Positions 1 through 8,833 of a DNA stretch of 64,000 bases are shown in pieces. Origin of the DNA: Swaminathania salitolerans (GTDB lineage: Bacteria > Pseudomonadota > Alphaproteobacteria > Acetobacterales > Acetobacteraceae); NCBI RefSeq assembly GCF_007988945.1, contig NZ_BJVC01000003.1:248001-312000 (forward strand), given 5' to 3'. The number at the start of each line of letters is the position of its first letter. Positions within the stretch are counted from its first letter, which is position 1. Under the pieces are notes generated by a model. The model did no database searches, was not told the DNA's origin, and saw only the letters and a list, made by a program, of their open reading frames with translations. Both the position numbers and the translations under genes were made by a program.

Positions 1-149
1 CGGCGGCGGAGGTGCTGACGGCCTGCATGTCACCCGTTCATGTCATGTCTGCGAGGAGAGAAGCTCTTAGAGTACGGGAGCAGAGAGGTCCAGAAAAACG
101 GCAACCCCGTCCCGCGCGCGGTGTTGGTTACGAAGCAAGGAGATGTTTC

Positions 150-461
150 ATGGCCAATGATCAGTTCGATGCGCCTGCCTTCGACGGCGAGGACAACAAG
201 CATCACAGCGCCCGCGCTCTGGCAGAAGCGGCATTCCGGGCAGAGGAGGAAGGAGATCGCGAAAAGGCCGCCCAGCTCTTCCGACAGGCCGAAGCCGCGG
301 ATCCGCAGGCGCTGGAATCGGTCCTGCTCGAGCGACGGACCGACAGGGAAGGAACGGCACCGCCTCCGGTTGCAAGCGATGCGGAAGTCGCTGCGATGAC
401 CCGCACGATGGAACCGTCACGTCACGCACCGCCACCCGAGGCGATCGACGAAAACTACTGA
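150..461 (+). CDS. Small TPR-like hypothetical protein
   Basis: Encodes a 103-residue acidic, Ala/Glu-rich soluble protein with no signal peptide or membrane segment. Residues about 24-55 have the spacing of one tetratricopeptide-like helix pair (small residues alternating, then F-R-Q-A-E-A-A-D-P). The C-terminal half is Pro/Thr-rich and probably disordered. ATG 150 is chosen because AGGAG at 138-142 lies 7 bases upstream; the frame stays open further upstream but without a comparable ribosome site. It is convergent with ilvE. No specific function can be assigned; a protein-protein interaction role is only an inference from the TPR-like pattern. Confidence 0.7.
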   Translation: MANDQFDAPAFDGEDNKHHSARALAEAAFRAEEEGDREKAAQLFRQAEAADPQALESVLLERRTDREGTAPPPVASDAEVAAMTRTMEPSRHAPPPEAIDENY

Positions 462-587
462 AAACGGAACGCTCCGGAACAGTGCCGTAGAGGGCTGTGC
501 AAGAAAGGGCTGTGCCGGAGAAGACGGAGGAGACATTGTCGGAGAGAGACAGGACCGGCCCCTCTCCCTCCGGATGATGGTTGATGT

Positions 588-1721
588 TCAGCCGATCATG
601 TGTACCCATCCATGCGGGTCGTTCGTCCGGCCTGCCTGGATATCCGTAAGGGTTTTCTTGAGCGCGAGCGTGACCGGTCCGGGCGTCTTGCCGTCACCGA
701 ATACGGCTTCCCCCTGCGTGCGCCTGAAACTCCCTATCGGGCTGATGACAGCGGCCGTCCCGCAAGCGAAGGCTTCGCGATACCGCCCGGTCGCCGCCCC
801 TTCGAAAACCTCGTCGATGGCGACCGGCGCCTCTTCGACGGTCAGACCCTGATCGCGTGCCAGACGCAGAATGGCATCGCGCGTGATGCCGGGCAGGATG
901 GTCCCGGTGAGCGGCGGCGTAACCAGCGTGTTGTCGTCGCGCAGGAACATGACGTTCATGCCGCCCATTTCCTCGACATAACGCTGCTCGCGACTGTCGA
1001 GGAACAGAACCTGATCGCAGCCATGGGTCTGGGAATCCCGCTGTGCGATCAGGCTGGCCGCATAATTGCCACCGCATTTCGCAGCACCCGTCCCCCCCGG
1101 AGCGGCGCGCGTATAGGCGTCCGACACCCAGACGGAAACGCAGCCGCTTCCGAAATACCCGGCGACCGGGCAGGCGATGACCATGAAGAGATATTCCGAG
1201 GCGGGCTTCACCCCGAGGAACACTTCGGTAGCGATCATGAACGGACGAAGATAGAGGCTCTTGCCCTCCCCCGTCGGCACCCAGTCACGATCGATCCTGA
1301 CCAGCTCATCCACGGCGGTCATGAAGATGTCCTGCGGCAGGGCGGCCATGGCCATGCGTGCGGCGGAGGCCTGGAAGCGACGGGCATTTTCCTCGGGCCG
1401 GAATGTTGCAATCCCCCCGCTCTCGAGCCTGTAGGCCTTCATGCCCTCGAAAACCTCCTGACCGTAATGCAGCACTGCGGCTGCCGGATCGATCGGAAAC
1501 GGTTTCCGGGCCGTGATCCGCGCATCGTGCCAGCCGCGCCCCTCGCTGTACCGGACCATGGCCATATGATCCGAAAACACCCGTCCGAATGCAGGGTTGG
1601 CAATCAGATCCGCACGATGATCTGCCGGGGTCGGCGCGGTCGTGGGCTCTATGGTGAAGGGCAGCGCAACGCTTTCGGAAGCCATGATCTGTTCCATTGT
1701 TTCAAGAAGCTCTGGCGGCAT
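588..1721 (-). CDS. ilvE: Branched-chain amino acid aminotransferase
   Basis: Cytosolic PLP enzyme (class IV fold) that transfers the amino group between glutamate and the keto acids of leucine, isoleucine and valine. The sequence has the conserved lysine in the AAKCGGNYAAS stretch, the GCDQVLFLD segment and the EEMGGMNVMF motif typical of the long, eukaryote/actinobacteria-like branch of the family. The length (377 aa from ATG 1721) fits; the family's conserved region begins around PFTIEP. ATG 1697 or 1685 are also possible starts, while an upstream extension to 1829 has no ribosome site. Divergent from panB across 155 bases. Valine-family keto acids also feed pantothenate, so the neighbourhood is metabolically coherent. 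Confidence 0.93.
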   Translation of the reverse strand: MPPELLETMEQIMASESVALPFTIEPTTAPTPADHRADLIANPAFGRVFSDHMAMVRYSEGRGWHDARITARKPFPIDPAAAVLHYGQEVFEGMKAYRLESGGIATFRPEENARRFQASAARMAMAALPQDIFMTAVDELVRIDRDWVPTGEGKSLYLRPFMIATEVFLGVKPASEYLFMVIACPVAGYFGSGCVSVWVSDAYTRAAPGGTGAAKCGGNYAASLIAQRDSQTHGCDQVLFLDSREQRYVEEMGGMNVMFLRDDNTLVTPPLTGTILPGITRDAILRLARDQGLTVEEAPVAIDEVFEGAATGRYREAFACGTAAVISPIGSFRRTQGEAVFGDGKTPGPVTLALKKTLTDIQAGRTNDPHGWVHMIG

Positions 1722-1876
1722 CTTATCCGGTTCCCCCCATCTTGACACCCTTTGACAGAGGGAGAGAAGAACGGGCCGCGCGTCTGACCTTTTCGTGATA
1801 TGTCGCGACACGGTTGCGGCGCGCAACATTGCGGCCTCATGCGCACGGGCTGAAAGCAGAAAGTGAAAGGGCTCTC

Positions 1877-2695
1877 ATGAGCGTATCGACCCCGGTCAGG
1901 GCACTGACCCCCGCTGCCGTCATGGCCCGGAAGGGAGACACTCCGCTTGTCTGTCTGACCGCCTATACCACCCCGGTCGCGAAGCTGGTGGACCCGGAAT
2001 GCGATATCGTCCTGGTGGGCGACAGTGTCGGCATGGTGCTGCACGGCCTGCCCTCCACGCTCGGCGTGACGCTCGAGATGATGATCATGCACGGCAAGGC
2101 CGTCATGAGGGGGCTCGGACGCGCCCTGTGCGTCGTGGACATGCCGTTTGGAAGCTATGAGGAATCTCCGGCCCAGGCCTTTCGTCATGCGGCCCGTCTC
2201 CTTGCCGAGACAGGGGCCGCAGCCGTCAAGCTCGAAGGCGGCCTTCACATGAAGGAGACGATTTCGTTTCTGGTCGCGCGCGGCATTCCCGTCATGGGGC
2301 ATGTCGGCCTGACCCCGCAATCGGTCAACACGCTGGGGGGATACAAAGTCCAGGGTCGCGACGCCGATGCAGGACGGGTTCTGGCCGATGCACACGCCGT
2401 CGCCGATGCAGGCGCCTTTGCCGTGGTGCTCGAGAAACTGCCCAGCGCCCTTGCCGCGACGATCACGAACGAGGTTCCGGTTCCGACAATCGGGATCGGA
2501 GCCGGCCCTGCCTGCGACGGACAGATTCTCGTCGTGGACGATATGCTCGGTCTGTTTGCCGACTTCCGGCCCAAATTCGTCAAGCGCTTCGCGACCCTTG
2601 CCGAGGATGCAGGCGCCGCCATTCACGCCTATGCCGAGGAGGTCCGCACAGGGCGCTTCCCGGCACAGGAACACAGTTTCGGAGCTGCCTCGTGA
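1877..2695 (+). CDS. panB: 3-methyl-2-oxobutanoate hydroxymethyltransferase
   Basis: First committed step of pantothenate synthesis: adds a hydroxymethyl group from 5,10-methylene-THF to ketoisovalerate to make ketopantoate. The 272-residue product shows the family landmarks: [13 protein letters not shown] near the N-terminus, [13 protein letters not shown], the KLEGG segment, [13 protein letters not shown], and [15 protein letters not shown] with LKFVKRF-like ending (FRPKFVKRF). ATG 1877 is preferred because the family alignment begins just after it. The stop TGA overlaps the GTG start of panC by 4 bases, so the two are almost certainly translationally coupled in one operon. Confidence 0.95.
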   Translation: MSVSTPVRALTPAAVMARKGDTPLVCLTAYTTPVAKLVDPECDIVLVGDSVGMVLHGLPSTLGVTLEMMIMHGKAVMRGLGRALCVVDMPFGSYEESPAQAFRHAARLLAETGAAAVKLEGGLHMKETISFLVARGIPVMGHVGLTPQSVNTLGGYKVQGRDADAGRVLADAHAVADAGAFAVVLEKLPSALAATITNEVPVPTIGIGAGPACDGQILVVDDMLGLFADFRPKFVKRFATLAEDAGAAIHAYAEEVRTGRFPAQEHSFGAAS

Positions 2696-3534
2696 TCCAT
2701 CGCGACATCGCCTCGATCAGAAACACGATCTCATCCTGGCGCGCGGACAGCAAGCAGGTCCGTATCGGGCTCGTACCGACGATGGGTGCCCTGCATGAAG
2801 GCCATCTGAGCCTCGTCGACGAAGCGCGACGCCGGTGCGATCGGGTTGTCGTCTCGATTTTCGTCAACCCCACGCAGTTCGACAGCAAGACCGATCTCGC
2901 TGCCTATCCCCGCACCGAAGCGGAGGATATCGCTTTGCTCGCCGGAGCCGACGCGGTTTTCATTCCTTCGGTCGAGGTCATGTATCCATCGGGATTTTCG
3001 AGCCAGGTGCAGGTTCGCGGCCTCGCGGATCGTCTCGAGGGCGTTCATCGTCCGGGTCACTTCGATGGCATGGCGACGGTGGTGACGAAACTCTTCGGGA
3101 TTTCCGGCGCCGATCTGGCCTTTTTCGGAGAGAAGGACTGGCAGCAACTCCAGATCGTCAGACGGCTCGTCGCCGATCTCGATCTGCCGGTCGGGATCGT
3201 TCCCTGCCCGACCCTGCGCGAGGCCGACGGCCTCGCCCTGTCTTCGCGCAATCGTCGCCTTTCGCCGGAAGCTCGCGCGATCGCGCCCCGGCTGCACGCG
3301 ATCATGCAGGATTGCGCCAGGGCCCTGAGAGCGGGAGACCGGGCCGATGAATGCCTCGAAACGGCCCGCAGGGCGCTCGGGACAGCCGGCTTTACAGGGA
3401 TCGACTATCTCGTATGCGCCGATGCGGAGACACTCGCGCCTTCCGAACCCGCGAAGCAGGAGGGCAGAGCCCTGCGCCTTCTGGCAGCCGCATCTCTCGG
3501 ATCGGTGAGACTCATTGACAATATCGTTATTTAG
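2692..3534 (+). CDS. panC: Pantothenate synthetase (pantoate-beta-alanine ligase)
   Basis: ATP-dependent ligation of pantoate and beta-alanine to pantothenate, via a pantoyl-adenylate. Nucleotidyl-transferase landmarks are present: [17 protein letters not shown] (HIGH-like HEGH), [36 protein letters not shown] and [11 protein letters not shown] (KMSKS-like region). The length, 280 aa, is normal. It starts with GTG at 2692, which overlaps the panB stop as GTGA. The reaction directly follows that of PanB apart from ketopantoate reduction, whose enzyme is not in this window. Confidence 0.95.
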   Translation: MIHRDIASIRNTISSWRADSKQVRIGLVPTMGALHEGHLSLVDEARRRCDRVVVSIFVNPTQFDSKTDLAAYPRTEAEDIALLAGADAVFIPSVEVMYPSGFSSQVQVRGLADRLEGVHRPGHFDGMATVVTKLFGISGADLAFFGEKDWQQLQIVRRLVADLDLPVGIVPCPTLREADGLALSSRNRRLSPEARAIAPRLHAIMQDCARALRAGDRADECLETARRALGTAGFTGIDYLVCADAETLAPSEPAKQEGRALRLLAAASLGSVRLIDNIVI

Positions 3535-3615
3535 CAAAGGCTAAATCGCGTGCCATGATCGCGCGGTCGTGGCAGGTTCGTCCGGACCTGCCTCATCCGG
3601 ATAAGGTAGTCAGGC

Positions 3616-4344
3616 ATGTCTCTCTCCCTCCAGAACAGGATCGCCGCCGTCACAGGCGGTGCATCGGGCATCGGACTGGAATGCGTGCGCCAGCTCGTGG
3701 CCGCAGGCGCCATTGTCTATATTCTCGACCGGGACAAGGCCGCGATGGAAAGGGCGCGGGCCGAACTGGGCGACAGGGTTCACGCCGTCGAGGTCGATCT
3801 CTTCCGTCATGCGAGCATCCAGCAGGCCGTCGATACGGTTCTGGATGCCGAGGGGCGCCTCGACATCATGTTCGCCAATGCCGGGTCCTATGTCGGTGGC
3901 AATGCCTGGGAAGGCGACCCGGATAGCTGGGACCGGATGCTGAACCTCAACATCAACGCCGCCTTCCATTCCGCACGGGTCGCGATGGTCCCGATGATCA
4001 GACAGGGCAGCGGCGATATCGTCATCACGAGCTCGGTCGCAGGCGTCGTGCCGATCGTCGCGGAGCCGATCTATACCGGCTCGAAACATGCGATCCAGGC
4101 CTTCACCCATACCTGCCGCCGTCAGCTGGCGCCGCACGGCGTGCGTATCGGCGCCATCCAGCCCGGCCCGGTCGTGACCCCGCTCATCGATGACTGGGAT
4201 CCGGATCGTCGCAAGGCCGCGCTCGAGGGCGGCGGAATGATGCAGCCTTCGGATGTGGCCGAGGCGCTGATCTTCATGCTGACGCGCCGCAAGGGCACCG
4301 TCGTGCGCGATCTGGTCCTCCTCCCGGAAGGCTTCGATATCTGA
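3616..4344 (+). CDS. SDR-family oxidoreductase, ribitol dehydrogenase-like
   Basis: A 242-residue short-chain dehydrogenase with the TGGASGIG cofactor loop at residues about 13-20, the NAG motif (FANAGS), catalytic Ser in ITSSVAG and the YTGSK motif carrying Tyr and Lys. D39-like acidic residue after beta2 (ILDRDK) suggests NAD rather than NADP. The overall sequence resembles ribitol/galactitol-type SDRs, but the polyol substrate is inferred only from resemblance; acetic acid bacteria carry many such enzymes. It is a single gene, ended by a strong hairpin at 4368-4395 shared with the convergent Hint gene. Confidence 0.85.
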   Translation: MSLSLQNRIAAVTGGASGIGLECVRQLVAAGAIVYILDRDKAAMERARAELGDRVHAVEVDLFRHASIQQAVDTVLDAEGRLDIMFANAGSYVGGNAWEGDPDSWDRMLNLNINAAFHSARVAMVPMIRQGSGDIVITSSVAGVVPIVAEPIYTGSKHAIQAFTHTCRRQLAPHGVRIGAIQPGPVVTPLIDDWDPDRRKAALEGGGMMQPSDVAEALIFMLTRRKGTVVRDLVLLPEGFDI

Positions 4345-4367
4345 TCTGCCGCACTCCTCGACGGACG

Positions 4368-4395
4368 ATTCCCCGGCCCGGTCGGGCCGGGGAAT
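4368..4395. terminator. Bidirectional hairpin terminator
   Basis: A perfect 12-bp inverted repeat (arms 4368-4379 and 4384-4395) with a 4-base loop lies between the convergent SDR and Hint-protein genes. The arm ends are AT base pairs, giving A/T borders on both strands. Its position between two stops makes a two-way transcription terminator the best reading. Confidence 0.8.
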
Positions 4396-4402
4396 GCAGG
4401 AC

Positions 4403-6259
4403 TCAGGCGATCCTGACCATGTCGGTATGCGCATCCTCCGTAACCGGATAGTGCTGGCTCGAGAGAATCTCGATCGAGAGCACACCGATGCTGTTCCGTT
4501 CCCTGACACCCAGATCGAGCAGCGCCTCTCCCCTGGTCCAGCGGCATGAAGCGTTTTCCGGGCTTTCCCATCCGGGCAGGGCAGCGTTGCCGAGATGTGC
4601 AGTCAGCTCGACGGATCCCCCCGCATCGAAAAAACCGATCCGCCCCACCAGAACGCCGAGCCTGCGCCGGTCATCGACGAAAGGCCCTTCCGTCTCGCTG
4701 GGGCGCATCGTGCGTGACATGAGGCGAACGAAGCGCACCCGGTCGGGAATCATGAAGACGCTCTGACGGCCGGTCCGCCGCGCCTGACGGATCTTTCGTC
4801 CGCGCTCATCGACCAGATGCAGATCCGGATCGTCGGTTCGCTCGCGTTCCCGGACCTGCAGCACAAAGTCCAGCGCCTCGGCGCGCAGGCGGAGCCGTTC
4901 ATGGACCGGCTCGACCAGGGCGCGCTCGGTGGCAAGCCGCGCCGCAGCGTCCTCCGACCAGCTTTTCTTCCGACCGGGAAGGGTCGCGACCTTTCCTTTC
5001 TGCCGGAACACATGACGATTTCCGGTGTCGAGATAGCTCTCCGTCAGGAGATCGTTGGCCATGATCACCGCATGATCGTCCGTCTCGATGTGAAAATAGG
5101 AATATTGGGTGATCGTCCTGTCGAAATAGATACTCCGTCCATTGACGAGCATCCGTGCAGGAATGAGAACCCCCTCGAAAAACAGGGCATGATCGGGAGT
5201 GACGAGCAGATCGCGCGAGGGTGTCCCCTCGGCCAGCGCGTCGCGGCAGATCCGCACCGGATATCCTGCGAGATCGTCGGGCCGATCGCGGTCCACCTGC
5301 GTCGTCGCGCATCCGGTCCAGCGGATCTTGCGGATCAGCCTCTCCGTACCGCGAAAGACGAAAACATCGTCTCCGACACAAAGGGTCTCGACCGCTCTCG
5401 GCCCCTGAGGGGTGCCGATGAGTGCGCCGGCGAGAAAACAGACGCCGACATAGGTATTGCCATCGCTATAGGTGATCCGGAGCGGATTGCTTTGCGACGA
5501 CCCGGGCACGAAACTCCCGGTCGGAAGAGAGACACCGTCGGCCATGTTCACCGCATAGCGCGATATCGTGTTTCCATCGCTGCCGATCAGCGTGATCACG
5601 CGCGAGGTGCCCGACCCTGAAATCGTGTATTGCGCCACCGGCGCCACGGAATTCTGCAATTCGATAACCGTCTCGCTGGGATTGTAGCCGGTGATGGTCG
5701 TGCTCGTCAGCTCGAGTACCGCACCGCCCGCATTGAGCGTCAATGTTCCGCCACCGGGGCCGAATGCAATGCGCGTCCCCGTCAGGGCATTGATGAGCGA
5801 GTTCCCGTTTGCGAAGCGCCCGCCATGGGAGATGGTCACGGTGGTGCCGTTCAGGGCCGATCCGACGATGCCGCTTGCAAGCGTGGCGGTTCCGCCATCC
5901 ACCGAGATATCGAGGCCGCTCAATCCGGAAAGCCCTGTCGTGATCGTGGCCTCGCCACCGATATACATCGTCGTCGGAAAGGCCGTTCCGAGCTGGACGG
6001 CGATATTGACCTCTCCCGAAGCGCCGGGGGGCACGACATATGTCCCCCCTACGAGAAGATTGGCCAGGGTGAAGCTGAAGTCGCTGCCGGTAATGACCTG
6101 CCCGCTTACCGGATAGATTCGGCCATCGTACGAAGTCGATCCATCCGGACCGGTAATGACGACATCCCATGACGTCGTCATGCCGAGGAAATTCGTATTC
6201 GTCGTGACGCGATAGGTAACGCCCGATGATGTCGTATTCGTAACGGTATCGGATGGCAT
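4403..6259 (-). CDS. Hint-domain protein with beta-rich repeat-like N-terminus
   Basis: A 618-residue protein. Residues 1-270 are rich in Gly, Thr, Ser, Val and Asn with the composition of a beta-helix/adhesin-like passenger. Cys274 begins a Hint (Hedgehog/intein) module: CFLAGALIGTPQG, then VGDDVF, and the TPDHALFFEG block containing the conserved Thr-x-x-His. The remaining 300 residues are a mixed C-terminal region of unknown role. Proteins of this layout are common in acetic acid bacteria and are thought to be surface or secreted proteins; no classical signal peptide is visible. Whether the Hint module self-cleaves is not decidable here. ATG 6259 has AGGAG about 7 bases upstream. The gene sits alone, behind an AT-rich spacer. 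Confidence 0.8.
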   Translation of the reverse strand: MPSDTVTNTTSSGVTYRVTTNTNFLGMTTSWDVVITGPDGSTSYDGRIYPVSGQVITGSDFSFTLANLLVGGTYVVPPGASGEVNIAVQLGTAFPTTMYIGGEATITTGLSGLSGLDISVDGGTATLASGIVGSALNGTTVTISHGGRFANGNSLINALTGTRIAFGPGGGTLTLNAGGAVLELTSTTITGYNPSETVIELQNSVAPVAQYTISGSGTSRVITLIGSDGNTISRYAVNMADGVSLPTGSFVPGSSQSNPLRITYSDGNTYVGVCFLAGALIGTPQGPRAVETLCVGDDVFVFRGTERLIRKIRWTGCATTQVDRDRPDDLAGYPVRICRDALAEGTPSRDLLVTPDHALFFEGVLIPARMLVNGRSIYFDRTITQYSYFHIETDDHAVIMANDLLTESYLDTGNRHVFRQKGKVATLPGRKKSWSEDAAARLATERALVEPVHERLRLRAEALDFVLQVRERERTDDPDLHLVDERGRKIRQARRTGRQSVFMIPDRVRFVRLMSRTMRPSETEGPFVDDRRRLGVLVGRIGFFDAGGSVELTAHLGNAALPGWESPENASCRWTRGEALLDLGVRERNSIGVLSIEILSSQHYPVTEDAHTDMVRIA

Positions 6260-6596
6260 CTCGTTTCTCCTTGCGAGCGACTTTTCATCGTTAATTAATC
6301 ATTATATTTCGTCCCTTGTTCAGAGCTATCATACGGTTCAGGAATGAAAATATGACTATTTCGTGATAATCTTTAACGATTTCCTGTTTATTTCTCATCT
6401 TTGTTAATTATCGTTAAATTTCATTGGGTAACGAGAGGAGAATTACCTGAATTATCAGGTCTGCCATATGAATCCTCCAGCTTCAGGCCGGGAAACCGGA
6501 GAGGTTTTATTCATTTTCCTCGCGATCCGCCCCATCAGGAGAAAACCCTGTTTTTTTTCGTCCGACCGGGGAAAGAGACCGGATTATTTCGTCTCC
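6260..6596. other. AT-rich intergenic spacer with ATCGTTAA repeats
   Basis: There is no credible gene in these 337 bases, which are much richer in A/T than the flanks. The octamer ATCGTTAA occurs at 6297-6304 and again at 6410-6417, and its inverted form makes a perfect 9-bp inverted repeat (6372-6380 with 6410-6418). The spacer lies upstream of the Hint gene, so it probably holds its promoter and control sites. The repeat may be a binding site or a strand-bending element; the binding protein is unknown. Confidence 0.5.
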
Positions 6597-7592
6597 CTAC
6601 CCGCCCTCGTGGTTCCGCCCGAGTTCGAGGGCGCTCATGCGGCGATACAGGGTGGCACGGCTGATCCCGAGCAGACGCGCGGCAGGCGCCACCTTGCCTG
6701 AACTCATCGCAAGCGCATCCCGGATCACGGCACGCGCCGCCCGGTCGAAATCCGGAAGGCGGACATCAGGGGCGCTCAGGGCGAGCCGGTCGGACGATCC
6801 GGCTGCAACGTCCCTCTCCCCGGGAGACGGATGATGGCGTGCGGCGTAGCTCGCTCCCACGATCCGCCCGGAGGAATCTCTTGCGATCATGGGAGTCGAC
6901 AGGCGTTGTGCCGCAGCGAGCAGCGTTATGTCTCTCCCCTCGTGAACGGAACAGAATGTCGTCATCTCGAACCGACGCGCTGCCTCCGCCAGCAGGGCTT
7001 CCAGCACGCGGCACTCGGCAAGCCGGGCGCCGGGATGCGGCATGGTAACGTTGAAAGCGCCTGCGATCCTGCCATCGGCACCGTAAAACGGCGCAGCGCA
7101 ACAGGTCAGGCGATGGAGTGCGGCGCTCCAGTGCTGAACCTCGTGCACCGTGACCGGCCGCCCTTCCACCAGACAGGTCCCCACACCGTTGGTGCCGACG
7201 AGATCCTCGGACCAGATCGCCCCGGCATGAAGATTCCATCGTCGGCAGCGCCGTTCCAGCGACGCGGGAGCGCGATGCGCCAGAACGACACCGTCGGCAT
7301 CGCACAGGAGGGCGACATAACCGAACGGAACGACCAGACCGGAGAGATGCTCCAGAACTTCGAGCGCCACGCCCAACATGCGCCCCATTCTCTGCTTTGC
7401 CTGACGGAGTTCCGCCTGACAGAGAACGGGACCGATGACGCGCGCAGGTGCCGGAAGGCAATGCTGTACCTGACACCGCGCCCAGGACTCGTACAACCAG
7501 GACTCGGGCAATCCGCCGGACCATATTCCGGGGGACGCGGCATTGTGTCCATCGCTGCGAAGCGAATCCCGCCCTGCTGCTGGTCCTGCCAT
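6597..7592 (-). CDS. AcoR-like GAF/Fis transcriptional regulator lacking AAA+ domain
   Basis: A regulator of about 331 residues. The N-terminal two thirds is the GAF-type sensor of the AcoR group, marked by WSEDLVGTNGVGT followed by EGRPVTVHEVQHW. The last 45 residues form a Fis-type helix-turn-helix (AARLLGISRATLYRRM). In classical AcoR a sigma54-dependent AAA+ ATPase lies between these parts; here only a short linker remains, with no Walker motifs. It is divergent from acoABC, so it very likely controls that operon, responding to acetoin. ATG 7592 is preferred because AGGA lies 9 bases upstream; a GTG at 7688 has no ribosome site. Activator or repressor action cannot be told apart from sequence. 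Confidence 0.85.
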   Translation of the reverse strand: MAGPAAGRDSLRSDGHNAASPGIWSGGLPESWLYESWARCQVQHCLPAPARVIGPVLCQAELRQAKQRMGRMLGVALEVLEHLSGLVVPFGYVALLCDADGVVLAHRAPASLERRCRRWNLHAGAIWSEDLVGTNGVGTCLVEGRPVTVHEVQHWSAALHRLTCCAAPFYGADGRIAGAFNVTMPHPGARLAECRVLEALLAEAARRFEMTTFCSVHEGRDITLLAAAQRLSTPMIARDSSGRIVGASYAARHHPSPGERDVAAGSSDRLALSAPDVRLPDFDRAARAVIRDALAMSSGKVAPAARLLGISRATLYRRMSALELGRNHEGG

Positions 7593-7638
7593 GAATATTG
7601 TCCTGTATTGAATTGTCTCTGCCGGAAAAACTGTCTCG

Positions 7639-7698
7639 GAACTGCGACAGTTCGGACCTGATACGAACACATGTCTGTTATTCGTCACATTATAATGT
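7639..7698. promoter_or_regulatory. Palindromes in acoA/regulator divergent region
   Basis: Two palindromes lie between the regulator and acoA. The first, 7639-7653, has 6-bp arms GAACTG/CAGTTC around CGA. The second, 7687-7698, is the perfect palindrome ACATTATAATGT. Both are plausible operators for the Fis-type regulator or promoter elements. No sigma54 -24/-12 signature is visible before acoA. Confidence 0.4.
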
Positions 7699-7835
7699 TC
7701 TGACGGCAGCGCAGGAGTGCGCAGATCTGGTCTGTCGCCTCCTCGAGCGGAGTCCTTCTCTTTTCAGGCCGGGCGACAGACGCATTTCCGCACAACCCCG
7801 CGCGCCGGTCCGGCGCGCCAGCTGGACGGTCTCAC

Positions 7836-8801
7836 ATGCAAATCCCCCATGACACGCTTCTGAGCTCCTATCGCGCGATGCGCACGATCCGGGAGTTCGA
7901 GGAAAGACTCCATGTGGAATTCGCCACAGGTGAAATCCCTGGTTTCGTCCATCTTTATTGCGGCGAGGAAGCCTCGGCTGTCGGCATCTGCGCCCATCTG
8001 AACGAGACCGACTCGATTGCGAGCACCCATCGCGGCCACGGGCACTGCATCGCGAAAGGTGTCGCCGTCGATGGCATGATGGCCGAGATCTACGGAAAGA
8101 AGAGCGGTGTCTGCGAGGGCAAGGGCGGATCGATGCACATCGCCGATCTCTCGCGCGGCATGCTCGGCGCCAACGGGATCGTCGGCGGGGGGCCGCCGCT
8201 GATCTGCGGGGCGGCTCTCTCCCACAAGCTCCTGCGCGATAATGGCGTTGCCGTTGCCTTTTATGGCGACGGTGCCTCCAACGAGGGCACGACGCTCGAA
8301 AGCCTGAATCTCGCCTCGGTCTGGCACCTGCCGGCGGTCTTCGTTCTCGAGGATAACGGCTACGGGGAGGCGACCGGCGCGTCCTACGCCTGTGCCGGGT
8401 CGCAGAAGGCCCGGGCGGAAGGATTCGGGATGCCCTATCTCGAATGCGACGGCTCCGATTTCTTTTCCGTCTACGAGACGGCCGGAGAAGCCATCGACCA
8501 CGCCCGATCCGGCAAGGGCCCCGTCATGATGCATGTGCATCTCGCGCGCTGGTACGGCCATTTCGAAGGCGATGCCGCGAGCTATCGCAGGAGCGACGAG
8601 GTCGCGAAGCTCCGCGCGGAGCGGGATTGTCTCTCCTCCTTCCGCGAGCGCGTCATGCAGATCAGCACCGTCGAGAAAGAGGCACTCGATCGTATCGATG
8701 CGGAAATCCGCGCGGAGATCGAGGCAGCCGTGCGCCAGGCCAAGGCCGATCCCGTCCCGTCGCCGCAGGACCTGATCGAAAACGTCTACGTGACCTACTG
8801 A
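7836..8801 (+). CDS. acoA: Acetoin dehydrogenase E1, alpha subunit
   Basis: Alpha half of the thiamine-diphosphate E1 component that cleaves acetoin to acetaldehyde and a hydroxyethyl group passed to the lipoyl arm of E2. The 321-residue sequence has the ThDP/Mg motif GDGASNEG (144-151) ending in EDNGYG (172-177), plus STHRGHGHCIAKG and GKGGSMHI, typical of the AcoA/PDH-E1alpha family. The FVHLYCGEEASAVG segment is also characteristic. First gene of acoA-acoB-acoC; the gap to acoB is 32 bases. Cytosolic. Confidence 0.93.
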   Translation: MQIPHDTLLSSYRAMRTIREFEERLHVEFATGEIPGFVHLYCGEEASAVGICAHLNETDSIASTHRGHGHCIAKGVAVDGMMAEIYGKKSGVCEGKGGSMHIADLSRGMLGANGIVGGGPPLICGAALSHKLLRDNGVAVAFYGDGASNEGTTLESLNLASVWHLPAVFVLEDNGYGEATGASYACAGSQKARAEGFGMPYLECDGSDFFSVYETAGEAIDHARSGKGPVMMHVHLARWYGHFEGDAASYRRSDEVAKLRAERDCLSSFRERVMQISTVEKEALDRIDAEIRAEIEAAVRQAKADPVPSPQDLIENVYVTY

Positions 8802-8833
8802 ACGCTCCGCCGCCAGACAGGGAGGACAGGACC

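Noticed and set aside
588-1829. Longer IlvE starting at 1829
   Set aside because: The extra 36 residues have no family similarity or ribosome site, and the region is better seen as the ilvE/panB promoter.
7593-7835. sigma54 (-24/-12) promoter before acoA
   Set aside because: No TGGC-N7-TTGC-like sequence is present, in keeping with the missing AAA+ domain of the regulator.
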